IMG/VR virus record: IMGVR_UViG_3300044568_005034
Location: 1 to 35,938 of that record
DNA: 35,938 nucleotides
Strand: one strand, 5' to 3'
Source of the DNA: a virus
Positions 1 through 10,300 of the stretch are shown here, in pieces. The translations under genes were made by a program, and so were the position numbers. Positions within the stretch are counted from its first letter, which is position 1. Each line of letters starts with the position of its first letter. The notes below the pieces were generated by a model. That model was not told where the DNA came from. It was given only the letters and a program-made list of their open reading frames with translations, and did not search any database.

Positions 1-345
1 TGTAACTGGTGTAGGTGTAACTGGTGTAGGTGTAACTGGTGTAGGTGTAACTGGTGTAGGTGTAACTGGTGTAGGTGTAACTGGTGTAGGTGTAACTGGC
101 GTAGGTGTAACTGGTGTAGGTGTAACTGGTGTAGGTGTAACTGGTGTAGGTGTAACTGGTGTAGGTGTAACTGGTGTAGGTGTAACTGGTGTAGGTGTAA
201 CTGGTGTAGGTGTTACTGGTGTAGGTGTTACTGGTGTAGGTGTTACTGGTGTAGGTGTTACTGGTGTAGGTGTTACTGGTGTAGGTGTTACTGGTGTAGG
301 TGTTACTGGTGTAGGTGTAACTGGTGTAGGTGTAACTGGTGTAGG
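1..345 (-). repeat. 15-bp minisatellite encoding (VTPTP)n
   Basis: Twenty-three contiguous 15-bp units start every 15 bases from 1 to 331 and continue beyond the left edge. Each encodes Val-Thr-Pro-Thr-Pro in frame in the giant minus-strand gene. Seven consecutive units (starting at 211 to 301) carry a T in place of A in the Val codon. This synonymous change is clustered, as expected if a variant unit was amplified by slippage or unequal recombination. The translated tract would be an extended Pro/Thr-rich stalk. Confidence 0.95.
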
Positions 346-3300
346 TGTAGGACTAGGAGTAGGTGTAGTTGGTCCAAATGTAGGTCCAATAACCGCAGGG
401 GTAAAAGAAACATAATCGAAATTATATGATTCAAAATCATAAAAATCACTAAAATTAAAAGCTGTTTTATTTGATTCACACAAATCTATATTTTCTTGAG
501 AAGCAGCACCATATGCTATGTGTGTCTCTATTACGCCATCTCCATATGGAGAAGAAGATATTTTAAATGCGTCATATTCTTCATCTGTCCCTACAAAGCA
601 TCCACATTCACAGTTTTTGTGATCAGCATATCCCCAAACATTCTTTACCACTGGAACAAATGTAGGGGTTGATGGCGTAACTGCTGGTGTCGCTACTGGA
701 GGAGGAAAACAGACGATTCCATCGTAAATCCTCAAGTATGCTATTCTTCCACCAGCATACTCTCTTGCAACTTGTGAATCATCCAAGAAGAAATTAAGTA
801 AATGTCCCGGATTATTGATGTTATCAAGGTTTAGTTGATCTGTATTAGATACAAACTGGAAAACACCATCTAATGCTACAGTTACTTCTTTTGTGCCATC
901 TTCAAGAACAAGGTTGCTCATTACAACAGTGTGAAAAACATTTGTTGTAAAAATTGTAACGCCATCAACAACAGGATATACTTGTAGTCTGTCATTAGGA
1001 CTTACATAGAATCCTTGATCTGAAATTCTATTTTGAGTGTCAATGATTCTGCGCCATCGTGCTGCTGATGTTGATGTAAATTCAAATATCATTTCAACAG
1101 AATAACTGTTATAGGTCAAAATTCCCGTTGTGTCTAAATAAAATCCACCTTGTTCGCTTGTAGGCGGATTACCACCAAACTTATAAACTGTTTGCGGCAC
1201 ACCGTTTACAACAGCTGATTCAAATCCGTTTTGGCTTAATGGATCTACAGCAACTAAGCTTGGTATGCCTAATTCTTCTGCATCTAAATTGCCATTAAAA
1301 AGATATGTTGCAACAACAGTCACATCACCACAATTAGAAGGTATTGGAGATGCAACAAAACCACTACTAATACCAGCTAATGTGGTTCTTGCTTGACTTA
1401 GATTTGCGCTTGTTTGGGCAGTAGTTATGTCTGTTGCGTATGTCAGCTTATCTGTTAATGCAGTAAAATTTCCGGTAGGATTTCCACCAGCAAAATATCC
1501 TTTTGTTGAATCTCCATCACATCCTGCTAACCCCCATCTTGCTTGGCTAAGATTTGCACTTGTTTGAGCTGTAGTCGTGTCTGTTGCATATGCTAATTTA
1601 TCTGCTGTTACAACAACTGAGCCAGAGTTTCCACCAGCAAAATAACCTTTGGTTGATCCTTCAGAAACTCCTACCAAATATTCTCTTGATTGGCTTAAGT
1701 TTGCTGTTGTTTGCGCAAAAGTTGCGTCTGTTGAATATGTTAATTTGTCTGCGGTTGCTACAGTTGAAGGAAGGGTAATATATCCGCCAGCGAAATATCC
1801 TTTTATTCCGTCACCAGAACATCCAGCCAAAACACGCCTTGCTTGGCTTAAATTTGCAGTTGTTTGAGCGTTACTTGTATCACTTGAATATGTTAATTTG
1901 TTTGCTGTTGTGACAACATTGCTAGCAAATCCACCAACAAAATAACCTTTAGTTGATCCTTCTGTAACACCAGCTAAACCCCATCTTGCTTGACTAAGAT
2001 TTGCACTTCCTTGAGCAACAGTTGTATCCGTTAAATATGTTAATTTATCTGCTTTTGCAATATCTATTTGATTATTTCCACCAGCGAAATATCCTTTGAT
2101 TGAATCTCCAGAACATCCTGCTAGTCCCCATCTTGCTTGGCTAAGATTTGCACTTGTTTGAGCAACAGTAGAATCAGTAGCAAATGTTAATTTATCTGTT
2201 GTTACGACATAAGATGCAATAGTATCCACTCCACCAGCAAAATATCCAGCTGTAGTAGGTGGAGATGGACTTGGAGCAGTATTATTACCAACTCCAGCCA
2301 AACTACTTCTTGCTTGACTTAGATTTGCAGTAGTTTGAGCAGCAGTTGTATCAGTTGCATATATTAGTTTATCTGCTGTTGCGAGATAACTTCCAGCTGC
2401 ACCAGCAAAATAACCTTTTGTAGATCCTTCAGAGATACCAGCTGGCGCACCTCCTGTTTGAGTTAAATTAGCACTTGTTTGTGCCGCAGTTGTGTCATTT
2501 GAATATGTTAATTTATCTGCTGTTGTGACACCGACTGATCCTATGCCTCCACCAGCAAAATAACCTTTTGTTCCTTCACCAGAACATCCAGCCATACTAT
2601 ATCTTGCTTGACTTAGATTAGCAGATGTTTGAGCAGCAGTTGTATCTGTTGAATATAATAATTTGTCTGCCGTTGCGACATCAATTAAGCCCGATGTGTA
2701 ACCACCAGCAAAATAACCTTTTGTTGAATCACCAGAACATCCAGCTACAAAATCTCTTGCTTGACTTAAATTTGCAGTAGTTTGAGCAACAGTTGTATCA
2801 GTTGAATATGTTAATTTGTATGCTGTTGCAAGAAAACCACCGTCCCAGCCTCCACCAGCAAAATAACCTTTTATTGAGCCTTCAGAAATACCAGCCAAAT
2901 TAGATGTTTCTACACTTAAATTTGCAGTAGTTTGAGCAGCAGTTGTATCATTAGAATATGTCAATTTATCTGCTGTTACATTATATGTGTTATCACTAAA
3001 TCCACCAGCGAAATATCCTTTAGTTGAACCTTCAGAACATCCAGCCAATCCAGCTCTTGCTTGACTTAGATTTGCGGTAGTTTTTGCAACAGTTGTATCT
3101 GTAGAATATGTTAATTTGTCCGCTGTTGCTAGTACCCCACCATTTGTTCCACCTGCAAAATAACCAGCTGTAGCAGTAGGTGTAGGGCTAGGTGTAGGAC
3201 TAGGTGTAGGACTAGGTGTAGTTGGTGTAGTTGGTGTAGTTGGTGTAGTTGGTGTAGTTGGTGTAGTTGGTGTAGTTGGTGTGGTTGGTGTAGTTGGTGT

Positions 3301-4344
3301 AGGACTAGGTGTACCACCGCTAACACCAGATAGAGCATTTCTTCCTTGACTTAGATTTGCGCTTGTTTGAGCAGCAGTTGTATCTGTTGCATATATTAAT
3401 TTATCTGCTGTTGCAACCTGACCTACACCTCCCTGACCACCAGCAAAATAACCCTTTGTTAATCCTTCAGAAGATCCAGCCAGAAGATATCTTGCTTGGC
3501 TTAAAATTGCACTTGTTTGAGAAACCGTTGTATCATTAGAATATGTTAATTTATCTGCTAAATTAGAACTAACAAAATATCCTTTTGTTGAATCTCCATC
3601 ACATCCTGCTAGTCCCCATCTTGCTTGGCTAAGATTTGCAGTTGTTTGAGCTGTAGTCGTATCTGTTGCATATGCTAATTTATCTGCTGTTGCAACAACA
3701 TTGGAACCGGAAGTATCTCCACCAGCAAAATAACCTTTTGTTCCTTCTCCAGAACAGCCAGCTAAACCATATCTTGCTTGGCTTAGATTTGCGCTTGTTT
3801 GTGCAGCAGTAGAATCAGTTGCATATGTTAATTTATCTGCTGTGGCGACAACATTAAAACCGGAAGTAGTTCCACCAGCAAAATAACCTTTTGTTAATCC
3901 TTCTGAAACACCTGCTAAACCACTTCTTGCTTGAGTTAGATCCGCACTTGTTTGAGCGGTTGTTATATCTGTTGAATATGTCAATTTATCTGCGGTTGCG
4001 ACAATGCTAAATCCAGCAGTATTTCCTCCAGCAAAATAACCTTTTGTTCCTTCTCCAGAACAGCCAGCAAATACAGATTTTGCTTGAGTTAAATTTGCGC
4101 TTGTTTGAGCAGCAGTTGTATCTGTCGAATATGTTAGTTTGTCTGTTGTTACCAAATAACCACTGTTATTAATTCCACCAGCAAAATAACCAGCTTCAAA
4201 TCCTTGTGGATCTAATGATAAAACTGAAAACGAATATTCTTCATAGTTATTTAACTGCATATTTTCAATAAATATTGGTGTAGATTCAGGAACATTAGCA
4301 CCTGAATCTATTTTGTCACTTTGTTGATCGTTATTATTATTCAT
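1..4344 (-). CDS. Giant adhesin/tail-fibre protein with three kelch propellers, LamG-like and CxCxC domains (3' end outside window)
   Basis: The frame opens at ATG 4344 and stays open to the window edge, giving at least 1448 codons. After about 50 N-terminal residues come 18 kelch-like blades of about 50 aa with the pattern GYFAGG, then [19 protein letters not shown] and LAGVS. They fall in three groups of six (about residues 51-345, 389-690 and 703-1000). A Pro/Thr linker separates groups 1 and 2, and a short APSPSP linker separates groups 2 and 3. A LamG/concanavalin-like region follows (about 1004-1210; [24 protein letters not shown]). Next is a Cys-rich domain (about 1233-1290, CECGC), then VTPTP pentads running off the edge. 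The gene starts 15 nt after the 2246-aa giant ends, so the two are probably co-transcribed. Kelch and LamG folds typically bind proteins or glycans, so receptor or surface binding is inferred. The presence of the gene is secure; the function is not. Confidence 0.85.
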   Translation of the reverse strand, partial: MNNNNDQQSDKIDSGANVPESTPIFIENMQLNNYEEYSFSVLSLDPQGFEAGYFAGGINNSGYLVTTDKLTYSTDTTAAQTSANLTQAKSVFAGCSGEGTKGYFAGGNTAGFSIVATADKLTYSTDITTAQTSADLTQARSGLAGVSEGLTKGYFAGGTTSGFNVVATADKLTYATDSTAAQTSANLSQARYGLAGCSGEGTKGYFAGGDTSGSNVVATADKLAYATDTTTAQTTANLSQARWGLAGCDGDSTKGYFVSSNLADKLTYSNDTTVSQTSAILSQARYLLAGSSEGLTKGYFAGGQGGVGQVATADKLIYATDTTAAQTSANLSQGRNALSGVSGGTPSPTPTTPTTPTTPTTPTTPTTPTTPTTPTTPSPTPSPTPSPTPTATAGYFAGGTNGGVLATADKLTYSTDTTVAKTTANLSQARAGLAGCSEGSTKGYFAGGFSDNTYNVTADKLTYSNDTTAAQTTANLSVETSNLAGISEGSIKGYFAGGGWDGGFLATAYKLTYSTDTTVAQTTANLSQARDFVAGCSGDSTKGYFAGGYTSGLIDVATADKLLYSTDTTAAQTSANLSQARYSMAGCSGEGTKGYFAGGGIGSVGVTTADKLTYSNDTTAAQTSANLTQTGGAPAGISEGSTKGYFAGAAGSYLATADKLIYATDTTAAQTTANLSQARSSLAGVGNNTAPSPSPPTTAGYFAGGVDTIASYVVTTDKLTFATDSTVAQTSANLSQARWGLAGCSGDSIKGYFAGGNNQIDIAKADKLTYLTDTTVAQGSANLSQARWGLAGVTEGSTKGYFVGGFASNVVTTANKLTYSSDTSNAQTTANLSQARRVLAGCSGDGIKGYFAGGYITLPSTVATADKLTYSTDATFAQTTANLSQSREYLVGVSEGSTKGYFAGGNSGSVVVTADKLAYATDTTTAQTSANLSQARWGLAGCDGDSTKGYFAGGNPTGNFTALTDKLTYATDITTAQTSANLSQARTTLAGISSGFVASPIPSNCGDVTVVATYLFNGNLDAEELGIPSLVAVDPLSQNGFESAVVNGVPQTVYKFGGNPPTSEQGGFYLDTTGILTYNSYSVEMIFEFTSTSAARWRRIIDTQNRISDQGFYVSPNDRLQVYPVVDGVTIFTTNVFHTVVMSNLVLEDGTKEVTVALDGVFQFVSNTDQLNLDNINNPGHLLNFFLDDSQVAREYAGGRIAYLRIYDGIVCFPPPVATPAVTPSTPTFVPVVKNVWGYADHKNCECGCFVGTDEEYDAFKISSSPYGDGVIETHIAYGAASQENIDLCESNKTAFNFSDFYDFESYNFDYVSFTPAVIGPTFGPTTPTPSPTPTPVTPTPVTPTPVTPTPVTPTPVTPTPVTPTPVTPTPVTPTPVTPTPVTPTPVTPTPVTPTPVTPTPVTPTPVTPTPVTPTPVTPTPVTPTPVTPTPVTPTPVTPTPVTPTPVT
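478..645 (-). other. CxCxC domain shared by the two giant proteins (copy 1)
   Basis: This is the counterpart of the segment at 5283-5455. The order of conserved elements is VW, HK-x-C-x-C-x-CFVGT, YD, PYG-x-GVI, YG-x-A, QENID and a C-terminal Cys. It lies between the LamG-like domain and the VTPTP stalk. Conservation is clearly stronger than in the surrounding linkers, so it is a discrete domain duplicated between the two fibre genes. Confidence 0.75.
3185..3310 (-). repeat. Pro/Thr linker repeat (9-bp PTT units) between kelch groups
   Basis: A 9-bp unit (gtagttggt on the plus strand) is repeated about nine times and flanked by gtaggactaggt units. In frame it encodes a PTT/PTP-type linker between the first and second six-blade kelch groups of the giant protein. 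The low complexity suggests a flexible or extended spacer and a site of length variation. Confidence 0.85.
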
Positions 4345-4359
4345 TTAAAATTCCCAAAT

Positions 4360-7300
4360 TTAGCTTGAAGGTCTAGCTGTTATTACGCCCCATTGGTATC
4401 TAGCAGAGAGAGTCATAGAACTCCAAGTAATTCCATCATAAGATACTGCTCCAATCAGAGGATTAGTTGTTGTAGGACCATACTTAGGAACAGCAACAAA
4501 CTTACCCTTAAAGTAAGTAATTGTAGTCCACAAAGCTACAGATGGTAAATTACCGCCTAAATTCCAAGTTTCTCCGTTATCATCTGAATATATTGTCGTG
4601 TTGGAAACTGATTCATTAATAGCAACAAATTTACCTTCTCCAAAGGTTGAATTCCACTGTCCAGTTGCTGGTATAGTTTTTTCCGTCCAATCTAAACCAT
4701 TTGTAGATATTGCACATTTATTTGTCCCATATCCAAATGCTATGAAATATCCATTTCCATAAGATATAGATGTGTAAGTTATGGATGATGGTAAATTTCC
4801 TTCATCCCATGTTTCTCCATCAAAACTCATAACAGATTTAGGTCCGTTGTTAGAAATTCCAACATATCTTCCATTACCATAAGCAGCATCAACTGTAATA
4901 AATGGTGCAGTTGTTATTGTGCCAGTTGTCCAATTTTCCAAATCTGTTGATTTTCTATAATTCTCTCCATTAAATATTATAAATTCTCCATCATTATGCA
5001 CAATTGCATCAGATTTGTCATAAGAAGTCAAACTAAGAGGATTAACAGTCCAATTTACGAAATCACCTGAATAACCAACATTAGTTCTTCCAGCAATAAC
5101 AAAAGCATCAAGACCATAAGTTGAAACTGGTTCTGCAATTTCTGGTGTATCAGGCACATTTTCCCAAGCAATACCATCGTAAGATATCATGGCTTTGCCT
5201 TCATTACCAGAGATACCCATTACTGCAACTATATCCGGGCTAGCTGTTGGCGTTTGTGATGGAGTTGGGTTAATGTTTTGATTGCAATCATCAATATTTT
5301 CTTGTGTTGCTTCACCATAAAATCTAAATGTTTGAATAACACCATTACCATATGGTGTTACATCTTCTCTGTAAGTGTCATAATCTTCTTGCGTACCAAC
5401 AAAACAATCACAGAAACATTCTTTGTGATTTATAAACGCCCATACATAACGATCTGCTGTCGGCGTTGCTGTTGGCGATGCTGTTGGCGATGCTGTTGGC
5501 GATGGTATTGGTGATGGCGTAGTTGGCGTAGTTGGCGTTGGAGTAGGACTTGGAACAGCATTATTGCTAACTCCCGCCAAGCCACTTCTTGTTTGACTTA
5601 AATTTGCGCTTGTTTGTGCTGCTGTGATATCGGTTGCAAACGTAATTTTGTCTGTTGTCGGTTGAAGAATAGATCCACCAGCAAAATAACCATTATTTGA
5701 ACCTTCAGAAACACCAGCTAAACTAGATCTTGCTTCACTTAGATTTGCGCTTGTTTGAGCAGTAGTTGTGTCAGTTGAATATATTAATTTGTATGCTGTT
5801 GCAACTGATGTGATAACAATTCCGCCAGCAAAATAACCTTTTGTTGAATTTCCATTACATCCTGCTAACTCATATGTTGCTTGACTAAGGTTTGCGCTTG
5901 TTTGAGCAGCGGTAGAATCAGTTGCAAATATCAGTTTATCTGTTGTTCCTACAAGATCTGAAGAAAATCCACCTGCAAAATATCCTTTGGTTAGTCTTTC
6001 AGAAATACCAGCCAAACCTAATCTTGCTTGACTTAGATTTGCTGTTGTTTGAGCAGTAGTTATGTCTGTTGAATATGTCAGTTTGTCTGTTGTTGCGGAA
6101 TAAGTAAAAAAAGTACTAGTGCTTCCACCAGCAAAATAACCTTTGGTTCCATTACCTGAACATCCTGCTAAATAACTTCTCGCTTGACTTAAATTTGCAC
6201 TTGCTTGAGTGATAGTCGTCTCTGTTGAATATGACAACTTGTTTGCTGTGGCAACAACTGAGCCAGAATCCCCACCAGCAAAATAACCTTTGATTGAATT
6301 TCCAGAAACTCCTGCTAAATAACCTTTGGCTTGAGTTAAATTAGCACTTGTTTGAGCAATGGTTATATCTGTGGAATATGTCAGCTTATCTGTTGTTACC
6401 AAATATGAACCATTGTCTCCACCAGCAAAATAACCAGCCGTAGCAGTTGGCGCAGTTGGCGTAGTTGGTGTAGTTGGCGTAGTTGGCGTAGTTGGTGTAG
6501 TTGGTGTAGGAGTAGGGGTAGGCGTAGGCGTAGGCGTAGGTGTAGGCGTAGGCGTAGGCGTAGGTGTAGGTGTAGGTGTAGGTGTAGGAGCAGCACCACC
6601 ACTAACGCCAGCTAAACCACTTCTTGCTTGACTTAGATTAGCACTTGTTTGAGCAACAGTTGTATCAGTTGAATATGACAACTTATCTGCTGTTGCTAAT
6701 ACAGCAGCACTAAATCCTCCAGCGAAATAACCTTTAGTTCCATTGCCTGAACATCCAGCTAAATTATATCTTGCTTGACTTAGATTGGCACTTGCTTGAG
6801 CAACAGTTGCATCTGTCGAATATGTCAATTTATCTGCTGTTGTCACAATCGCCGAAATATTAATTCCACCAGCAAAATAACCTTTTGTCGATCCTTCAGA
6901 AATACCAGTTAAACTATATCTTGCTTGACTTAGATTAGCACTTGTTTGAGCAGCAGTTATATCTGTAGAATACGTTAATATGTCTGCTGTTGCTAGTACA
7001 GCACCAGTGTATCCACCAACAAAATATCCTTTTGTTGATCCTTCCGAAACACTGGCTAAAGTACTTCTTGCTTGGCTTAGATTTGCCGTTGTTTGAGCTG
7101 TAGTTGTGTCTGTTGCATATGTTAGTTTGTCTGTTGTTAGTAAATAACCACTGTTATTAATTCCACCAGCAAAATAACCTTTTGTTCCTTCTCCAGAACA
7201 TCCTGCCAAACCGTTTCTTGCTTGGCTAAGGTTTGCGCTTGTTTGCGCCGCAGTTGTGTCTGTTGAGTATATCAGCTTATCTGCTGTTGAAAAATAAGAA

Positions 7301-10300
7301 ATACCAGCAGATCCACCAGCAAAATAACCCTTAGTTGAACCTTCAGAAACACCAGCTAAAACGCCTCTTGCTTGAGTTAAATTAGCACTTGTTTGTGCCG
7401 CAGTTGTATCATTAGAATATGTTAATTTATCTGCTGTCACAACATTTGCTGAATTATTAGCGCCACCAGCAAAATAACCAGCTATAGCAGGATTTGGAGT
7501 AGGACTAAATGTTAAACATCCATATTCCAAATCAGACCAATATTCAGAATTAGGAAGTGCTTGTTGATACCAAGTAATTCCATCTACAGAAACAATTGCT
7601 GTATCTGAATCTCTTGCAATTGCAATAAACCTGTCAACTGCGAACTTAACAGCAATCCAATCTTTATTTCCTGCTAATGCAACAGGAGTCCACGATACGC
7701 CATTTGTTGAGTAAAAAGCCTTAGAGTCAATAGATAGTCCTTTACGATCCAATGCAACAAATACGCCATTTCCGAAAGCAATGCATTGCATTCCATTGTT
7801 AACATTGCCAGTTGGAGTAACATCCCAGTTTACTCCATCTGTTGACCACATTGAATATCCAACTGGTCCAGTACCACTTAATGCTACATAAGTACCATTA
7901 CCGTAAGCAGTTCCGTAATATATAGGTCCAAATACATTGTATTGATCCCAGTTTATTCCATCTGGTGATGTAGCAATTACATCACCACCTAAAGCAATAA
8001 ATAAATCATTTACATAAGAAACTGACTGCCAATCTGACGAAGACGGCATATTGTTTTGTGTCCAATTTATGCCATCAGGAGAAATTGCATAAATATCTGT
8101 GGAAATGGCAACAGCAACAAATTTACCGTTGCCATAAGCAATAGAAAACCAATTTAATTCTGCTGGCAAATCATTGACTTCCCAATTTATGCCATCGCTA
8201 CCATATATTGATTTATCAGAACCAGCTGCTACAGCAACAAACTTATCATCTCCATGAGTTATAGATATCCAAGTATAAGATCCTGAAAGAGCGCCGTCAC
8301 GCCATGTGAAACCATCTGCACTTAATCCAATTTGATCTCCAAACGATATTGCTAAAAAGGCACATGAAGGATCAACAGGAGGAAATATTGGAGGAACAGG
8401 AGTTACTGGTGTAACGGGTGTAACAGGAGCTAAACATCCATGTTCTATGTCAGACCAATTTTCAGAATTTGGAAGAACCTCATCTGTCCAAGTAATTCCA
8501 TCAATAGAAACAATTGCTGCATCTGAATCTTTCGCAATCCCAACAAATCTGCTGTTGGCAAATTTAACGCTAATCCAGTCTTTATTTCCTGTTAAAGCAA
8601 CACCAGTCCACGATACGCCATCTGTTGAGTAAAAAGCCTTAGAGTCAATAGATAGTCCTTTACGATCTAATGCAACAAATACGCCTTTTCCAAAAGCAAT
8701 ACATTGAACTCCATTATCACTACCACTAATTAAAGTCCCACTCCAATTTATTCCATCTTCTGATGTAATTGCATATCCATTGGAGTTTCCGCTTAATGCA
8801 ACGTAAGTTCCATTGCCGTAAGCAGTTCCATAATAAGCTACTTCACTTCCGCCTGTCAAATTATATTCATTCCAGCTTATTCCATCTGCTGATGTAGCGA
8901 TTACATCGCCACCCAAAGCGACAAACAAGTTATTGATGTAGGAAACTGATTGCCAATATGCTGAAGATGATATGCTGCGTTGAGTCCAATTTATCGCATC
9001 AGGAGAAGTAGCATAAATATCTGTGTTGTAAGCAATAGCGACAAACTTACTATTGCCATAAGCGATAGAATACCAATTTAAACTTGCTGGTAAATCATTA
9101 ATATACCAATTGACACCATCAGCACTGTAAATTGATTTATTGGAACCAACTGCTACAGCAACAAACTTATCGTCTCCATAAGTCAAAGATATCCAATCAT
9201 AAGATCCTGAAACAGTTTCATCAGTCCATGTAGAACCATCTGTGCTTATTGCTATTTGATTTCCATAAGATATTGCTAAAAAATCACATGAAGGTGGATT
9301 TGTTACGCAACCATATGTAATAGCATTCCAATTAGAACTGACAGGAAGCGTGTGTTCACTCCAAATTAAGCCATCATATGACACAGCAATAGTGTCACCA
9401 CTTGCAACAAAAGCTACAAACTTGTTATCGCTAAATATAACTTTATGCCAAGAACTATTGGATGGCATGTCTCCTTCTGTCCATGTGGTTCCGTTTGTTG
9501 AATGAACAAATTTAGGTCCACTTCCCACAATGATAAATTTATTATTTCCAAATGCTATGTCTTTTGTACCGCTTTGGAAATAAGATGATGAAATTGATGA
9601 ATAATTCCAAACTGTTCCATTGGTTGATGAAACACTTTTAGATGATGCTGAAGAAGCATATCCATCTATTGTGACGTATTTCCCATTACCATAAACAGTG
9701 TTTTGCCCAAATGGTAGTAAACCTCTGCCACCAATAGAAACTTCTGTCCAAGATGTTGCATCTTCTGATATTGCAACTTTATCCATTGACAATGCAATAA
9801 ATTTATTATTTACATAAGAAATTGAAAACCAAGTAGAGCTTGACGGCATTGTCCGTAAAGTCCAAGTTTCTCCATCATTTGAAGTGAAATAATCATCTGT
9901 TCCATAGGAAATTGCTAAATAATTACCAAATGAGCCATAAACGACTTTAAGTAATCCTGATATTGTGGGATCGTTACTATCAATCCAACTTGTACCATTA
10001 AAACTATAAATTGCCTTAGAACCACCAACAGCGACATACTTGTTATTGCCGAAAGTAACTCCAAACATTGATTGTGGAGCAATTTCTGTTGTACCATCTG
10101 CCCATGTAACACCATCTTGAGAAGCAACAGACACATAGTCGCCAATTGCAACAAAATTACAATCAAGTGCTGGTGGTGATGTTATGCATCCATAAACAAT
10201 GTCTTTATATCCAAAGTCATTAGGAAGAGTGTTTTCTGTCCAGTTTATTCCGTCTGAAGATAAAGATATGGTATCATTTGATAGTATTGTGAATGTGTTA

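Noticed and set aside
1-345. CRISPR array
   Set aside because: Units are contiguous 15-bp repeats without spacers and read in frame as VTPTP. No repeat-spacer structure or cas gene is present.
1584-1867. Short plus-strand genes across the kelch region
   Set aside because: They are shadows of the kelch repeats on the opposite strand, with repeated Leu/Gln-rich sequence and no ribosome-binding site.
6396-6602. Minus-strand frame rich in Leu/His/Arg
   Set aside because: It is an alternate-frame reading of the PT linker repeat of the 2246-aa gene, as is the similar frame at 3129-3338 in the other giant.
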